A DNA stretch of 64,000 nt from Lachnospiraceae bacterium. Lineage in GTDB: Bacteria > Bacillota > Clostridia > Lachnospirales > Lachnospiraceae. A model generated the notes under the pieces. It ran no database searches and was not told the DNA's origin. It saw only the letters and a program-made list of their open reading frames with translations. The stretch spans positions 1 through 64,000 of the forward strand of contig JAFXCD010000002.1 of assembly GCA_017521605.1 (NCBI GenBank), read 5' to 3'. Each line of letters opens with the position of its first letter. Within the stretch, counting starts at the first letter, position 1. A program made the position numbers and the translations under genes. This document shows, one piece after another, positions 8,455 through 17,109 of the stretch.

Positions 8455-9447
8455 TCAGGACACCTCCCCATTATAAATCTTTCGAATAAGTCCTTCAATT
8501 TCCGGCTCTGATACTGTCAAGTCACGAATATGATAAGTCGACAACAATGTACTCATCAATGTATCAATCTGTACTTCGCGGTTTTCAAATAGAAAACGCT
8601 TCTTTCTTCCACCGGGTGCATCCGTTTCTATGATTTCCACTTTATCAATAGGGGCCACTGAACAATCTGTGGCAAACTCCACATCCAGCTGTCGTGTTGT
8701 CCCATAAGTATCCCGGATACCGGACAACGAGCCGTCGTATACCTTAGAACCCTTATCAATAATTACCAGACGTTTACAGGTCTTTTCTATATCCTGCATA
8801 TCATGAGTGGTAAAAATCATCGTTACCTTGTCTCTCTCATTTAGCTCACAAATAAAATTCCGGATAGTTTCTTTTCCCACTACATCCACACCAATGGTGG
8901 GCTCATCAAAGAAAACAATCTTAGGCGAATGTAAAAGAGCAGCAACAATGTCTGCACGCATACGTTGTCCCAAAGACAATTGACGTACCGGCTGATTAAT
9001 AAAGCCGGCCATATCCAACATATCTGTAAAACGATGAAGATTCTTTTGATATACCTCTTCCGGAATACGATATATAGCTCTTAACAACTCAAAGCTGTCG
9101 ATCACCGGCAAATCCCACTGAAGCTGGGACTTCTGTCCAAATACAACACCGATGCTTCCAACATAGTCCTTACGTTGCTTATACGGAATGTAGTTATTGA
9201 CCCTGATACTTCCCTTATCCGGGTATAATATACCGGAGAGCATTTTGATGGTAGTCGATTTACCGGCTCCATTTGGTCCTATGAATCCCACCATCTCTCC
9301 CTCTTCAATAGAAAAGCTGATATCCCTCACTGCTACCTTTTTCTCGTATTTCGGAACCACAAGATTGGCTAACATTCCCGGAATACCTGCTGAACGCTTA
9401 CTGACCTGAAAGGTTTTGCTTACCTCTTTTACTTCGATAAAACTCAT
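8455..9447 (-). CDS. ABC transporter ATP-binding protein (COG4586-like)
   Basis: A 330-residue ATPase of the group that serves heterodimeric ABC-2 permeases. It has an N-terminal extension (SKRSAGIPGMLANLVVPKYE) typical of COG4586, Walker A GPNGAGKST, signature LSLGQRMRADIVAALL, Walker B KIVFFDEPTIGVD and H-loop TTHDMQDIEK. The C-terminal 90 residues form an accessory domain. The start at 9445-9447 (MSFIEV) has GAAAGGGG 6 nt upstream. It begins about 50 nt inside the end of the preceding ATPase gene. Confidence 0.92.
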   Translation of the reverse strand: MSFIEVKEVSKTFQVSKRSAGIPGMLANLVVPKYEKKVAVRDISFSIEEGEMVGFIGPNGAGKSTTIKMLSGILYPDKGSIRVNNYIPYKQRKDYVGSIGVVFGQKSQLQWDLPVIDSFELLRAIYRIPEEVYQKNLHRFTDMLDMAGFINQPVRQLSLGQRMRADIVAALLHSPKIVFFDEPTIGVDVVGKETIRNFICELNERDKVTMIFTTHDMQDIEKTCKRLVIIDKGSKVYDGSLSGIRDTYGTTRQLDVEFATDCSVAPIDKVEIIETDAPGGRKKRFLFENREVQIDTLMSTLLSTYHIRDLTVSEPEIEGLIRKIYNGEVS

Positions 9448-10339
9448 TTGTTTCCCCTTTCTCAATTTGTCTGATTACATCCGCAAGCTGTGCCTTATAT
9501 GTAGTCACACCGGTAAAAGTAGTCTGCTTCAAAAGGTGGTGTAAAAGCTCTGCGGATGAAACATGATTGGAGTTATAGGTCAGGGTAAGTTTGTTTTGAT
9601 CTAATATAAAAGAATGTAATGGCAAATCTTCCAAATCAGGAAGTGGTCCGGAAAGAGTGACCTCCAAGGTGTCAATGGGTGCAAATCGCTTTAGCAAAAG
9701 CTCCCTGCCGCCATAATAGGTAAGTTCACCTCGGTCAAGAAGGGCAATCCGTTCACAAAGAGCCGAAATCTCACCCATATCATGAGAGCTGATTATCAGA
9801 GCCATTCCTTCTTTTTGACGTACCGTCAAAAGCAACCTTAAAGCTTCCTTCGCCCTTTGGTCCAGTCCGATGGTAGGTTCATCCAGCAAAAGCAACTTCG
9901 GGTGTGTTAGCAAAAGTGCCCCCAATTCCGCGCGTCTTCTCTGCCCCAAGGACAATGCTTTTACCACTTCATTCTCATAACTTCCAAAGCCAAGAGCATC
10001 AGCCAGAAGCTTGTATTCCTCTTGAAATTTACTTACCGACATCCGATAAATAATTCGCAAATCATCGAAATTACTTTTCACCGAATTGTACTCCTCAAGA
10101 ACCGGAATGTCATTTAACATTACGCGCATAGAAGAACCTAGCCTGCTCCGATAAGTTATGGGATTTTTCCGCATGGTATGCACATATCCCTGCTCAGGAG
10201 CAAGTAATCCACAGGCCAGCTTTAAAAAAGTGGTCTTTCCGGCACCGGAAGCTCCAATCAGTCCTACTGAAGCTCCTTCCGGAACGTGAATGCTTACATC
10301 TGATAAATTAAATTTGCTTACATGTTCAAAACAAATCAT
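9398..10339 (-). CDS. ABC transporter ATP-binding protein (second, divergent)
   Basis: An ATPase of about 313 residues with Walker A GASGAGKTT, signature LSLGQRRRAELGALLL, Walker B KLLLLDEPTIGLD and H-loop SSHDMGEISAL. It is only distantly similar to the ATPase that follows. With two ATPases and two permeases in a row, the exporter may be fully heteromeric. The start at 10337-10339 (MICFEHVSKF) is the first that leads straight into the ABC fold; an upstream ATG-like codon at 10390 would add 17 unconserved residues. Its 3' end overlaps the next gene by 50 nt in another frame, which is unusually long. Confidence 0.88.
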   Translation of the reverse strand: MICFEHVSKFNLSDVSIHVPEGASVGLIGASGAGKTTFLKLACGLLAPEQGYVHTMRKNPITYRSRLGSSMRVMLNDIPVLEEYNSVKSNFDDLRIIYRMSVSKFQEEYKLLADALGFGSYENEVVKALSLGQRRRAELGALLLTHPKLLLLDEPTIGLDQRAKEALRLLLTVRQKEGMALIISSHDMGEISALCERIALLDRGELTYYGGRELLLKRFAPIDTLEVTLSGPLPDLEDLPLHSFILDQNKLTLTYNSNHVSSAELLHHLLKQTTFTGVTTYKAQLADVIRQIEKGETNEFYRSKRGKQNLSGQ

Positions 10340-10410
10340 AGACCTTATCCTCACTTTGGATATCATACACTTGGTAACTTGGTGATACAAGGGATTGGGA
10401 TGAATGGTAG

Positions 10411-11133
10411 TTATTGTGGGATAAACACACCCACACAGAAGAAATTGTCCTCTTCATAAAAGTCATACATTCCGTTGTAGCTATCTACTATTTCCTTAAT
10501 CTGCCTGATTCCCATTCCATGCAAATCCTTTTCCTGTTTCGTAGTCACAAGGTTCGGGTTTGACTGAAGAACTGAACCCGAAATACGATTTTTCACACGA
10601 ATGGTTTGGTATCCGCGCTCCGCCGCAATACGGATACGCATCTCCGGGTTCTCTTCCTTCTTGCTTGCCTCAATGGCATTATCCAAAAGATTTGTCAGCA
10701 ACGCCGAAAAATCAATACTTCGCATATTAGCAAACGCCAGAGTTTCTATCTCAGCCTGAATAGAAATGCCCAGATTTCTGGCATGCTCCAGCTTCTCATT
10801 TAAGATGTGGTTTAACAGAGAATTACCGGTTTCTATATAGCTGTGCATAGCATTCAATTTATCCAGTATTTCAGAAGTATAGGCCTTTGCCGCTTCATAA
10901 TCATTACCATTTAAGTAAGAAGCCAGCACCATCATATGATTCTTCATATCATGCTTTAGTCTTCGTACATTCTGGTGAAGTGTTCGGATTTCTTCTTCCT
11001 GAAGTGATGCATAAGTAGCTTCTGCCGTCTGTTGCGCCAATTGATACTCCAGCTCCTCCTTTTGTGCAAGAAGCTGCAAGTAACGTTCCTGTGTTATCTG
11101 AAAATCCTGTTCTGCTTTTTTATATTTTTTCAT
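10411..11133 (-). CDS. Sensor histidine kinase, GHKL type, without membrane segments
   Basis: A 240-residue kinase. Residues 1-55 form a Gln/Glu-rich coiled coil. The dimerisation/phosphoacceptor segment has RRLKHDMKNHMMVLASYL (His about residue 61). A GHKL ATPase domain follows, with the N-box LTNLLDNAIEAS and a G-box DLHGMGIRQIKEIVD. This is the AgrC/VirS-type core, but the usual N-terminal transmembrane sensor is absent, so it should be soluble. It overlaps the response regulator stop by 4 nt (11130-11133). It probably phosphorylates that regulator in response to a cytoplasmic or transporter-borne signal. Confidence 0.88.
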   Translation of the reverse strand: MKKYKKAEQDFQITQERYLQLLAQKEELEYQLAQQTAEATYASLQEEEIRTLHQNVRRLKHDMKNHMMVLASYLNGNDYEAAKAYTSEILDKLNAMHSYIETGNSLLNHILNEKLEHARNLGISIQAEIETLAFANMRSIDFSALLTNLLDNAIEASKKEENPEMRIRIAAERGYQTIRVKNRISGSVLQSNPNLVTTKQEKDLHGMGIRQIKEIVDSYNGMYDFYEEDNFFCVGVFIPQ

Positions 11134-11819
11134 GTTCTCATATACCTCAATATCTGCTCCCGAACCGCTTTAGAATAACTTTTTCCGATAGGAAGCTTCC
11201 TATCATTCTGTAGGATTACTTCTTCGGAATTTACTAATTTAACTACCGCCTGATTTATAAAAAATCCCTTATGAATCCTGATAAAGCCGCCATCCTGCAA
11301 TGTATTTTCCATGGCAGTAAGTGTACTTCGGAAACGATACATTTCCTTTTCTGTAACAACTCTCAAATAATTTCCTTCCGCTTCAAAATACAAAATCTCC
11401 GATAGTAGTAAACAAACATCGCTTCCTTCTGACCGAAAGCAAAAATGCTGTTCTTTATCACCGATTTCTCTGAGGCAATCCTGTAGAGTTTTTTCAATTT
11501 CTTCATCAAATCGACTCTTTCTTAAGAAAGCAAATGGATGATATTGAAAACTATCATACACTAATTCATCATGACTGGTTACAAAGATTAACAGTGGTTT
11601 CTTCTTTAAGAGCGAAAGTTCCCTTGCCACTTGAAGTCCGGTCATTTCCGGCATATCAATATCCAGAAGTAAAATATCACAAGAATTTTTACTTAAGCAG
11701 GTAAGCAGTTCTCCACCATTAGAAAAAATCTGCACCTCCCCTTCCGGAAGCAGTGTTGTTACTTTCTTTGCTATATTAGATAAAATCTGTGGTTCGTCAT
11801 CACAAATGAAAATCTGCAT
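11130..11819 (-). CDS. Response regulator, receiver + LytTR output
   Basis: A 229-residue AgrA/VirR-like regulator. The receiver domain has the acidic pair in FICDDEPQ, the phosphoacceptor in DILLLDIDMPEM (about Asp 54) and the conserved Lys in FAFLRKSRFD. The LytTR domain begins at YFEAEGNYLRVV and ends KLPIGKSYSKAV. The start is ATG 11817-11819 (MQIFICDDE), preceded by AAGGTGATGATT; a GTG three codons earlier is an alternative. It leads a six-gene operon with a soluble kinase, two ATPases and two permeases, and likely controls it. Confidence 0.92.
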   Translation of the reverse strand: MQIFICDDEPQILSNIAKKVTTLLPEGEVQIFSNGGELLTCLSKNSCDILLLDIDMPEMTGLQVARELSLLKKKPLLIFVTSHDELVYDSFQYHPFAFLRKSRFDEEIEKTLQDCLREIGDKEQHFCFRSEGSDVCLLLSEILYFEAEGNYLRVVTEKEMYRFRSTLTAMENTLQDGGFIRIHKGFFINQAVVKLVNSEEVILQNDRKLPIGKSYSKAVREQILRYMRT

Positions 11820-11854
11820 AATCATCACCTTACCTTTATATCTACTTAACGTAC

Positions 11855-11883
11855 AGTATACCTTTGCCCTTACTCTACGTCAA
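11855..11883 (-). promoter_or_regulatory. Promoter of the LytTR RR-kinase-ABC operon
   Basis: The -35 TTGACG (complement of 11878-11883), a 17-bp spacer and the -10 TATACT (complement of 11855-11860) lie about 40 nt before the response regulator start. Confidence 0.7.
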
Positions 11884-11902
11884 CAAATGCACTCCGAATC
11901 AC

Positions 11903-11940
11903 AAAAAGATTGCCGAAAGAACACTTTCAGCAATCTTTTT
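11903..11940 (-). terminator. Terminator of the FtsX-type ABC operon
   Basis: A stem of AAAAAGATTGC...CGAAAG with CTTTC...GCAATCTTTTT and a short loop, with A/T runs on both sides. It follows the stop of the permease at 11945. Confidence 0.85.
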
Positions 11941-11944
11941 TATT

Positions 11945-13042
11945 CTACACTTCCCCGCTACTCTTATCAATAGCCCGAAGTCTTAACAAAATGCTGGGAA
12001 TCAAAATCATGGCATTGCAAATCAGCCAGGAACCCAGTGCCCAGGGATGATAATAATACAACTGCAAACCATCCTTGGCAAACAGGCAGACATTCAGCAA
12101 CGTAATAGCTACAAATGCAAGTATCAAACCAAGCACCATACCCACACCGCTCATAATCAAAAGCTCACCCACTACTTTCCTACGAATCTTCGCCTTAGGA
12201 ATACCGATGCTCTCATAAATCTGAAACTCCGACTTACGCTTGTCGTAAATCCCCACCAGCACCGCATTGATGGTGATAAAGAATACACAGGTTACTACTA
12301 TTAAGATACTCAAGAAGATAACACTGTTGATTACAAAGGTCTCGCTAACTCTTTGTAACCGCTTCTCATGAGTACTAATCTCAATTTCTTTATACTTCTC
12401 CTTCAGCTCTGCCAGCCGGCTCTCGAAGATGTCACGACTCCCCTTATCACTCCAAGTCAACTGATAATACTCATTGGTAAGACACTCCTTGGAAATCAAT
12501 ATGTTACCAAAACCATCCCCTTCCATGATGTGTACCTCATAGGGACTCTCACCGAAATAAAGAGAAAGCTCCTCCTGTTTCTCATCATATAAATCTCCCT
12601 CTTTCACTCCTAAATACATAGCAAAACGCTCGGTCAAAAACAGGGTATTTTCTTTTACCATAGAAGTATCTTTTATCCACCCCATACGCTGATTTCTCCA
12701 CAGAAAATCCTCCACTGTATAGCAAAAAGAAGTATTTCCGTTGGTAAAGGTAAGTACCGTAGGAAAAATAAACTCATTCACTCCTACCTGGAAAATCCGT
12801 AAGCTCTCATCCTTTCTCACTTCCTCCAAAAAGGCATCCTTGCCCTGTTCCGTTGTCATGCCGTTTAAATTAACAAAAGCCACATCTGCTTCGAAATCAT
12901 AAGTCTTTATAAATTCCACTTCAATGTTAGAAATATAGCTTCCACCCACATACAAAAGACCGGTCAAGGCAATCATAATAAACACAGCTATTACCTTTGA
13001 CAGATTGTGGCGAACAAAATACATGGCCTGAAAAGGTTTCAT
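11945..13042 (-). CDS. FtsX/MacB-type ABC permease
   Basis: A 365-residue membrane protein. It has one N-terminal helix (about 13-33), an extracytoplasmic domain of about 200 residues, and three C-terminal helices starting near residue 235. The FtsX-family cytoplasmic stretch VGIYDKRKSEFQIYESIGIP lies between helices 2 and 3. It is the third gene of a permease-ATPase-permease set, overlapping the ATPase stop by 4 nt (13039-13042). Such sets export or dislodge antimicrobial peptides or macrolides; the substrate is not shown. Confidence 0.9.
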   Translation of the reverse strand: MKPFQAMYFVRHNLSKVIAVFIMIALTGLLYVGGSYISNIEVEFIKTYDFEADVAFVNLNGMTTEQGKDAFLEEVRKDESLRIFQVGVNEFIFPTVLTFTNGNTSFCYTVEDFLWRNQRMGWIKDTSMVKENTLFLTERFAMYLGVKEGDLYDEKQEELSLYFGESPYEVHIMEGDGFGNILISKECLTNEYYQLTWSDKGSRDIFESRLAELKEKYKEIEISTHEKRLQRVSETFVINSVIFLSILIVVTCVFFITINAVLVGIYDKRKSEFQIYESIGIPKAKIRRKVVGELLIMSGVGMVLGLILAFVAITLLNVCLFAKDGLQLYYYHPWALGSWLICNAMILIPSILLRLRAIDKSSGEV

Positions 13043-13710
13043 TCTACCGCCTCCTTTGTGGAAATCTCACCGTCCCAAATCTCAATAATACGATCCGCTC
13101 CCTCTAAAATCGAGTGGTCATGAGTAATAACGATTACCAAATGCTCCTTAGAATACTCCTTCAAATAATGCATCACTCGAAAGGCATTTTCATGATCCAG
13201 GGATGCGGTGGGTTCATCTGCAAACAGTACCTTCGGCTCATTAATCAGAGCTCTGGCAATGGCACAGCGCTGACGCTGACCGCCGGACAACTGTTTCGGT
13301 TTTTTCTTACTTTCCGCAGGCTTAATGCGAAGCTGCTGAAGCAGTTCCTCTGCACGTTTCTTGGTTTCGGGGCTACTCTCCTTAGCTGCCACCATTACAT
13401 TATCCATTGCACTCATATAGCCTACCAGGAAATGATGCTGGAACACAAAACCGAACTGCTCCCTACGCAGTCTTTCCAGCTCTTTGCCGGTAAGTTCTTT
13501 ATAGTTCTTGCCATTGTAAACAATCTCACCATCGGTAGCCTTCTTCAAAGTAGACAAGCAGTACATAAGGGAGGATTTACCGCTACCTGACGGACCAATG
13601 ATTCCGATCAGTCCTGTGTCCGGCAGTTTTAAACTCACATCATTTACCGCACATACCCTTTCTTCCTTGTCCATATCATATATCAAATTCAAATGATTTA
13701 CTTCAAACAT
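13039..13710 (-). CDS. ABC transporter ATP-binding protein, LolD/MacB type
   Basis: A protein of about 223 residues with Walker A GPSGSGKSS, signature LSGGQRQRCAIARALI, Walker B KVLFADEPTASLD and H-loop ITHDHSI. This is the compact NBD that serves FtsX-type permeases. The start is ATG 13708-13710 (MFEVNHLNL), right after the preceding permease stop and 9 nt after GGAGG; a longer reading to 13734 would overlap that gene. It is flanked on both sides by its permeases and energises conformational work on extracytoplasmic substrates. Confidence 0.93.
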   Translation of the reverse strand: MFEVNHLNLIYDMDKEERVCAVNDVSLKLPDTGLIGIIGPSGSGKSSLMYCLSTLKKATDGEIVYNGKNYKELTGKELERLRREQFGFVFQHHFLVGYMSAMDNVMVAAKESSPETKKRAEELLQQLRIKPAESKKKPKQLSGGQRQRCAIARALINEPKVLFADEPTASLDHENAFRVMHYLKEYSKEHLVIVITHDHSILEGADRIIEIWDGEISTKEAVE

Positions 13711-13711
13711 C

Positions 13712-14908
13712 TTATTCTTCCTCCATAGCATCAATGGTTTTCACCTTCTGCATCGCAATGACCACCGGAATCTGCATCACTCCTGCCAGCAATGTTCCAA
13801 TTCCCAGAATCTGTAACAGTACATCCGGCAACAAATATTCATAAAACATTCCCTTACTTCGCATGATTGCCGCACCTATTATGCAAAGCACTGTGCTAAT
13901 AATCGCAGCCAATCCCACACTAATACCGACACATATTCCAAACTCTCTAAATGCAAGGGAATACACATCCTTTTGTGAATATCCCAAAGAACGATACAGA
14001 CACCATTCCCTATAACGGTCCTGCACATGCAAACGATAAACGAAAAATAATGTTAGTCCCAGCACAAAAGCAATGGAATAGGTCATAACACTTAAAGGCG
14101 TCTGTAACTCCTTGGAAAACTTATCCACTTCTTTTATGGCATTCACTTGATCGGCATAGATTTCGATGGTAGCAGATGATTCTACACCCGCTTCAATACC
14201 AAACTTTGCAAAATACTCCTTTAAATCCGGTATTGTACCCTGATTCAAAAGATATATATTTCGGTCCGGTGCTCCTCCATCTGAATAATCAATCCCTGCT
14301 GCCACATAAGTATCATACTCCACAATACCAACCAGCTTAGTTTTCGAGTCAAACAAATAATCTCCTACTGAAAACCCTCGGTTTTTTGCCATTCTTTCAT
14401 CCATCAGAAACTCTCCCGATTGCTCCGGCATGCGTCCCTCTATTACCTTTAAATCCAAATACTCTGCGAAGTTGATCAATTCATCTCTGGTCAGCATGGG
14501 GGCACTATAATAACCGTCTCCTCCGAAGGATCTGACATGGATACCGTAGCTGTTACAAATAAATACATGCTCTGCCGTTCCTTCCGCCTGTAACCGTTCA
14601 GCGAATCTACCTGTTCCTTTGTTAATTTCTGCTACCAGTTCTTCATAAGTTGCTTCCCGTTCCGGCTCCCACAAAGACATATCCATCCCCAAACTCATAA
14701 CTTCATTCAATTTTTCCAAACCATTTATGTAGCCATGTTGCATTCTCTCCGCTCCATGCACAGAAATTACTTCATCCATATAAGTAGTAGGATGCATAAA
14801 GAACTGCACCCCATACAGCAGGGCAAAGTACAGACCAAAGCTAAGTATCAATATGGCTGCCCGTTTTTTATTATTTTTCAGATAAAACCATGCACTCAAT
14901 CGTTGCAT
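13712..14908 (-). CDS. FtsX-type ABC permease (first of pair)
   Basis: A 398-residue protein with an N-terminal helix (about 18-36), a large extracytoplasmic domain (about 37-270) and three C-terminal helices. Between helices 2 and 3 it has the FtsX-type stretch VQDRYREWCLYRSLGYSQKD. The start ATG 14906-14908 follows AGGAGAGGAGTAAGAAAG. It is the first gene of the exporter operon and lies downstream of a NarL-type two-component system. That context suggests induced resistance or sensing of envelope stress; this is inference. Confidence 0.9.
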   Translation of the reverse strand: MQRLSAWFYLKNNKKRAAILILSFGLYFALLYGVQFFMHPTTYMDEVISVHGAERMQHGYINGLEKLNEVMSLGMDMSLWEPEREATYEELVAEINKGTGRFAERLQAEGTAEHVFICNSYGIHVRSFGGDGYYSAPMLTRDELINFAEYLDLKVIEGRMPEQSGEFLMDERMAKNRGFSVGDYLFDSKTKLVGIVEYDTYVAAGIDYSDGGAPDRNIYLLNQGTIPDLKEYFAKFGIEAGVESSATIEIYADQVNAIKEVDKFSKELQTPLSVMTYSIAFVLGLTLFFVYRLHVQDRYREWCLYRSLGYSQKDVYSLAFREFGICVGISVGLAAIISTVLCIIGAAIMRSKGMFYEYLLPDVLLQILGIGTLLAGVMQIPVVIAMQKVKTIDAMEEE

Positions 14909-14981
14909 CTTTCTTACTCCTCTCTTTTCCTTTGTCCTTAGTCTAGCAAATCTTACTACCCCAAAACAGTAGCAAAAGTCA

Positions 14982-15018
14982 CAAAAAAGTCACAAGGAAA
15001 TTTCTTTCCCTGTGACTT
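14982..15018 (-). terminator. Terminator after NarL-type response regulator
   Basis: A stem AAGTCACA.GGAAA / TTTCC.TGTGACTT (13 pairs, one mismatch) followed on the minus strand by six T. It separates the two-component system from the ABC operon. Confidence 0.82.
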
Positions 15019-15027
15019 CAGTCATAC

Positions 15028-15732
15028 TTACGCTATGATATCTTTCAAGAATAAAACCAATGCAGTACGGTCATGAATATCGAATTTATCATATATATTC
15101 ATCATATAGTTCTTTACTGTACCCTCAGCTAAAAACAGTTCCTTGGCCAGTTCCGTATTACTGTAGCCCTTGGTAAGCAGTCCGCAAATCTCCAGCTCCC
15201 TTGGTGTTAAATCTTTGGGAAGTTTCGTATCAGTAAGTTTTCCCTGCTTCGTGACATCTTCCATATGCCCGGCATCACTAGTTCCAACTTCTGTGGCACC
15301 ATTTCTGCCCTGTCCTGCCATCATCCTGGTCAATGCCTCCAGCACCTTTCCTGCCAATACACTCTGTCCTGCCAATAATTGATGAATGGCCTTGATAATG
15401 GTATCTCCTGCACTGTCCTTCAAAAGATACCCATCCGCACCACCGGCCAAAGCCTCCGTAATATAATGGTTATCATAAAAGGTGGTCAGCACCAAAAGCT
15501 TCATGTCGGGGTACTTCTCCTTTAGCTTGGGTATCAGTTCGATGCCACCCATGCCCTTCATATTCAAATCCACCAAAGCAATATCCGCAGTCACCTGCTC
15601 TAACTTCTCCAGTGCTTCTTTTCCATCCTTGGCGATACCTACCACTTTCATCTGACCCTTCACGGTCAGTATGATTTCCATGCTTTCCGTAAGAAGCTCC
15701 TCATCATCTATTAAAAACACACGAATCCCCAT
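15028..15732 (-). CDS. Response regulator, NarL/LuxR output
   Basis: A 234-residue regulator. The receiver has FLIDDEEL, phosphoacceptor DIALVDLNMKGM (about Asp 54) and Lys in GYLLKDSAGD. A linker of about 40 residues, rich in T, G and K, follows. The LuxR-type helix-turn-helix then reads LTPRELEICGLLTKGYSNTE...LAEGTVKNYMMNIY. Its ATG overlaps the kinase stop by 1 nt (15732). The partner kinase and the downstream exporter suggest it activates that exporter. Confidence 0.93.
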   Translation of the reverse strand: MGIRVFLIDDEELLTESMEIILTVKGQMKVVGIAKDGKEALEKLEQVTADIALVDLNMKGMGGIELIPKLKEKYPDMKLLVLTTFYDNHYITEALAGGADGYLLKDSAGDTIIKAIHQLLAGQSVLAGKVLEALTRMMAGQGRNGATEVGTSDAGHMEDVTKQGKLTDTKLPKDLTPRELEICGLLTKGYSNTELAKELFLAEGTVKNYMMNIYDKFDIHDRTALVLFLKDIIA

Positions 15733-16889
15733 TACTGCTCTCCTTTTTCCTCTGCTACGGTAACCAATGGCAACTCCACAAGTACTTGGAAACCATCCTC
15801 ACCATCCGCCTTAAATGTTCCTGCGTGAGTCTGCACATAATCCTTCATTTTGCGTAATCCATAACCATTTTCCAGTCGTTTCTTCTGCTCCGCAACTGAC
15901 AATCCTTCAAAGCCCTTTCCATCGTCGGAAACCACCAGCCTGATATGTGATGAATCAAAAGTCAAATGTACAAAAAACTCTGTGGCTCCTCCATGGCGAA
16001 TACCATTGTTTAAACACTCTGTCAGCACAGAATGTAAAAACTCACAGGTACGCTTTTCCACCCGCAGTTCCTTATCATGACCTTCTGCAAAATTATGTAC
16101 AATCTTTATCTCCGTATCTGTGGAAAATTTGTCCGCCTCCGTAGCCAACAAACTACAGAAATCCTGCAAACTAATATCTTCCGTCTCCGCATCCAGCACA
16201 CGAACCGCCCGACGGATTTCCTCCAAAGCTAGATGCATCCTTTCGGAAGTGGCAGAAAGCTTTCCTTCTGCCCTATCCGGATCTGCCTCTTTCAAAACCT
16301 CATAGGCCTGCAGGGACACCAGTGCGGAAGTAATGGTATGTCCCACCACATTATGAATATTACGGGCAATATTCTCCCGCTCCTCCAATCTGGCATTTCG
16401 CTCTGCCACCTGCGAACGAAGAGAAATATCACGATTCAGATTCTTCACCTTCTGCTCATTTAAAGCCGTACTTTCCATCTGGTGATACAACTGCTTATTC
16501 TTATACAGCATACTGCGCACGCTCAAATCCACCACTGCAAACAATATCGCCAGCACCACTACCAACAGTACTTGAGAAAAACCTTGCTCATTTGTACCAA
16601 ACAGATTGCAAAGTAGCGCTCCACCTATAAGAAGCAAAGTTTGTAAACTTAAAATTCCGTAATGAATACCTCTCGGCTCATATTTAGGGTAAAAAACAAA
16701 AAACAAACAAAGCGCCAGCAAAGGGTTCGGATGTAACATTAATAAGCCCACTGTCACAATGAGCTTGCCTACTACACAGAATATATGCAGTTTTCGTTCT
16801 TCCCTTATTACCACATGATAGCATTGCAACATTAGCCAAATACCGACTAACAACATGGTAAAGGATTCCTTATAAATCCAGCTATTCAT
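15732..16889 (-). CDS. Sensor histidine kinase, HisKA_3 (NarX/DesK-like)
   Basis: A kinase of about 385 residues. It has some six hydrophobic segments in the first 140 residues, a coiled linker, the HisKA_3 box ENIARNIHNVVGHTITSALV (phospho-His in NIHN), and a HATPase with TECLNNGIRHGGA and SDDGKGFEG...ENGYGLRKMKDYV. The membrane-embedded sensor with little extracytoplasmic loop is typical of kinases that detect membrane or cell-wall perturbation. I use ATG 16887-16889 (MNSWIYKES), 8-10 nt after an AGGAGG-like site; an in-frame start at 16952 would add 21 residues. Confidence 0.9.
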   Translation of the reverse strand: MNSWIYKESFTMLLVGIWLMLQCYHVVIREERKLHIFCVVGKLIVTVGLLMLHPNPLLALCLFFVFYPKYEPRGIHYGILSLQTLLLIGGALLCNLFGTNEQGFSQVLLVVVLAILFAVVDLSVRSMLYKNKQLYHQMESTALNEQKVKNLNRDISLRSQVAERNARLEERENIARNIHNVVGHTITSALVSLQAYEVLKEADPDRAEGKLSATSERMHLALEEIRRAVRVLDAETEDISLQDFCSLLATEADKFSTDTEIKIVHNFAEGHDKELRVEKRTCEFLHSVLTECLNNGIRHGGATEFFVHLTFDSSHIRLVVSDDGKGFEGLSVAEQKKRLENGYGLRKMKDYVQTHAGTFKADGEDGFQVLVELPLVTVAEEKGEQ

Positions 16890-17109
16890 CTCTATATCCT
16901 CGTTAAGAATTTCTCCTGCTTTCAGTATATCCCAAAGTAATACAGAACTCAATCTTTTTGTGCACGTCGCAAACTGGCCCGCTCAAAAAAACTTATTCTG
17001 GTACTTTTCACAATGCCAGTTTTATGTAAAACTATGGAAAACAAAGATGCGCAGCTTACTGGCAAACATATGCTATATCATAACGACTTACATAAAAGGA
17101 GGATTACCC

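Noticed and set aside
4227..16952. Lantibiotic or bacteriocin biosynthesis cluster
   Set aside because: No precursor peptide, LanM/LanB, peptidase-containing ABC transporter or radical-SAM maturase lies within or beside the three export modules.
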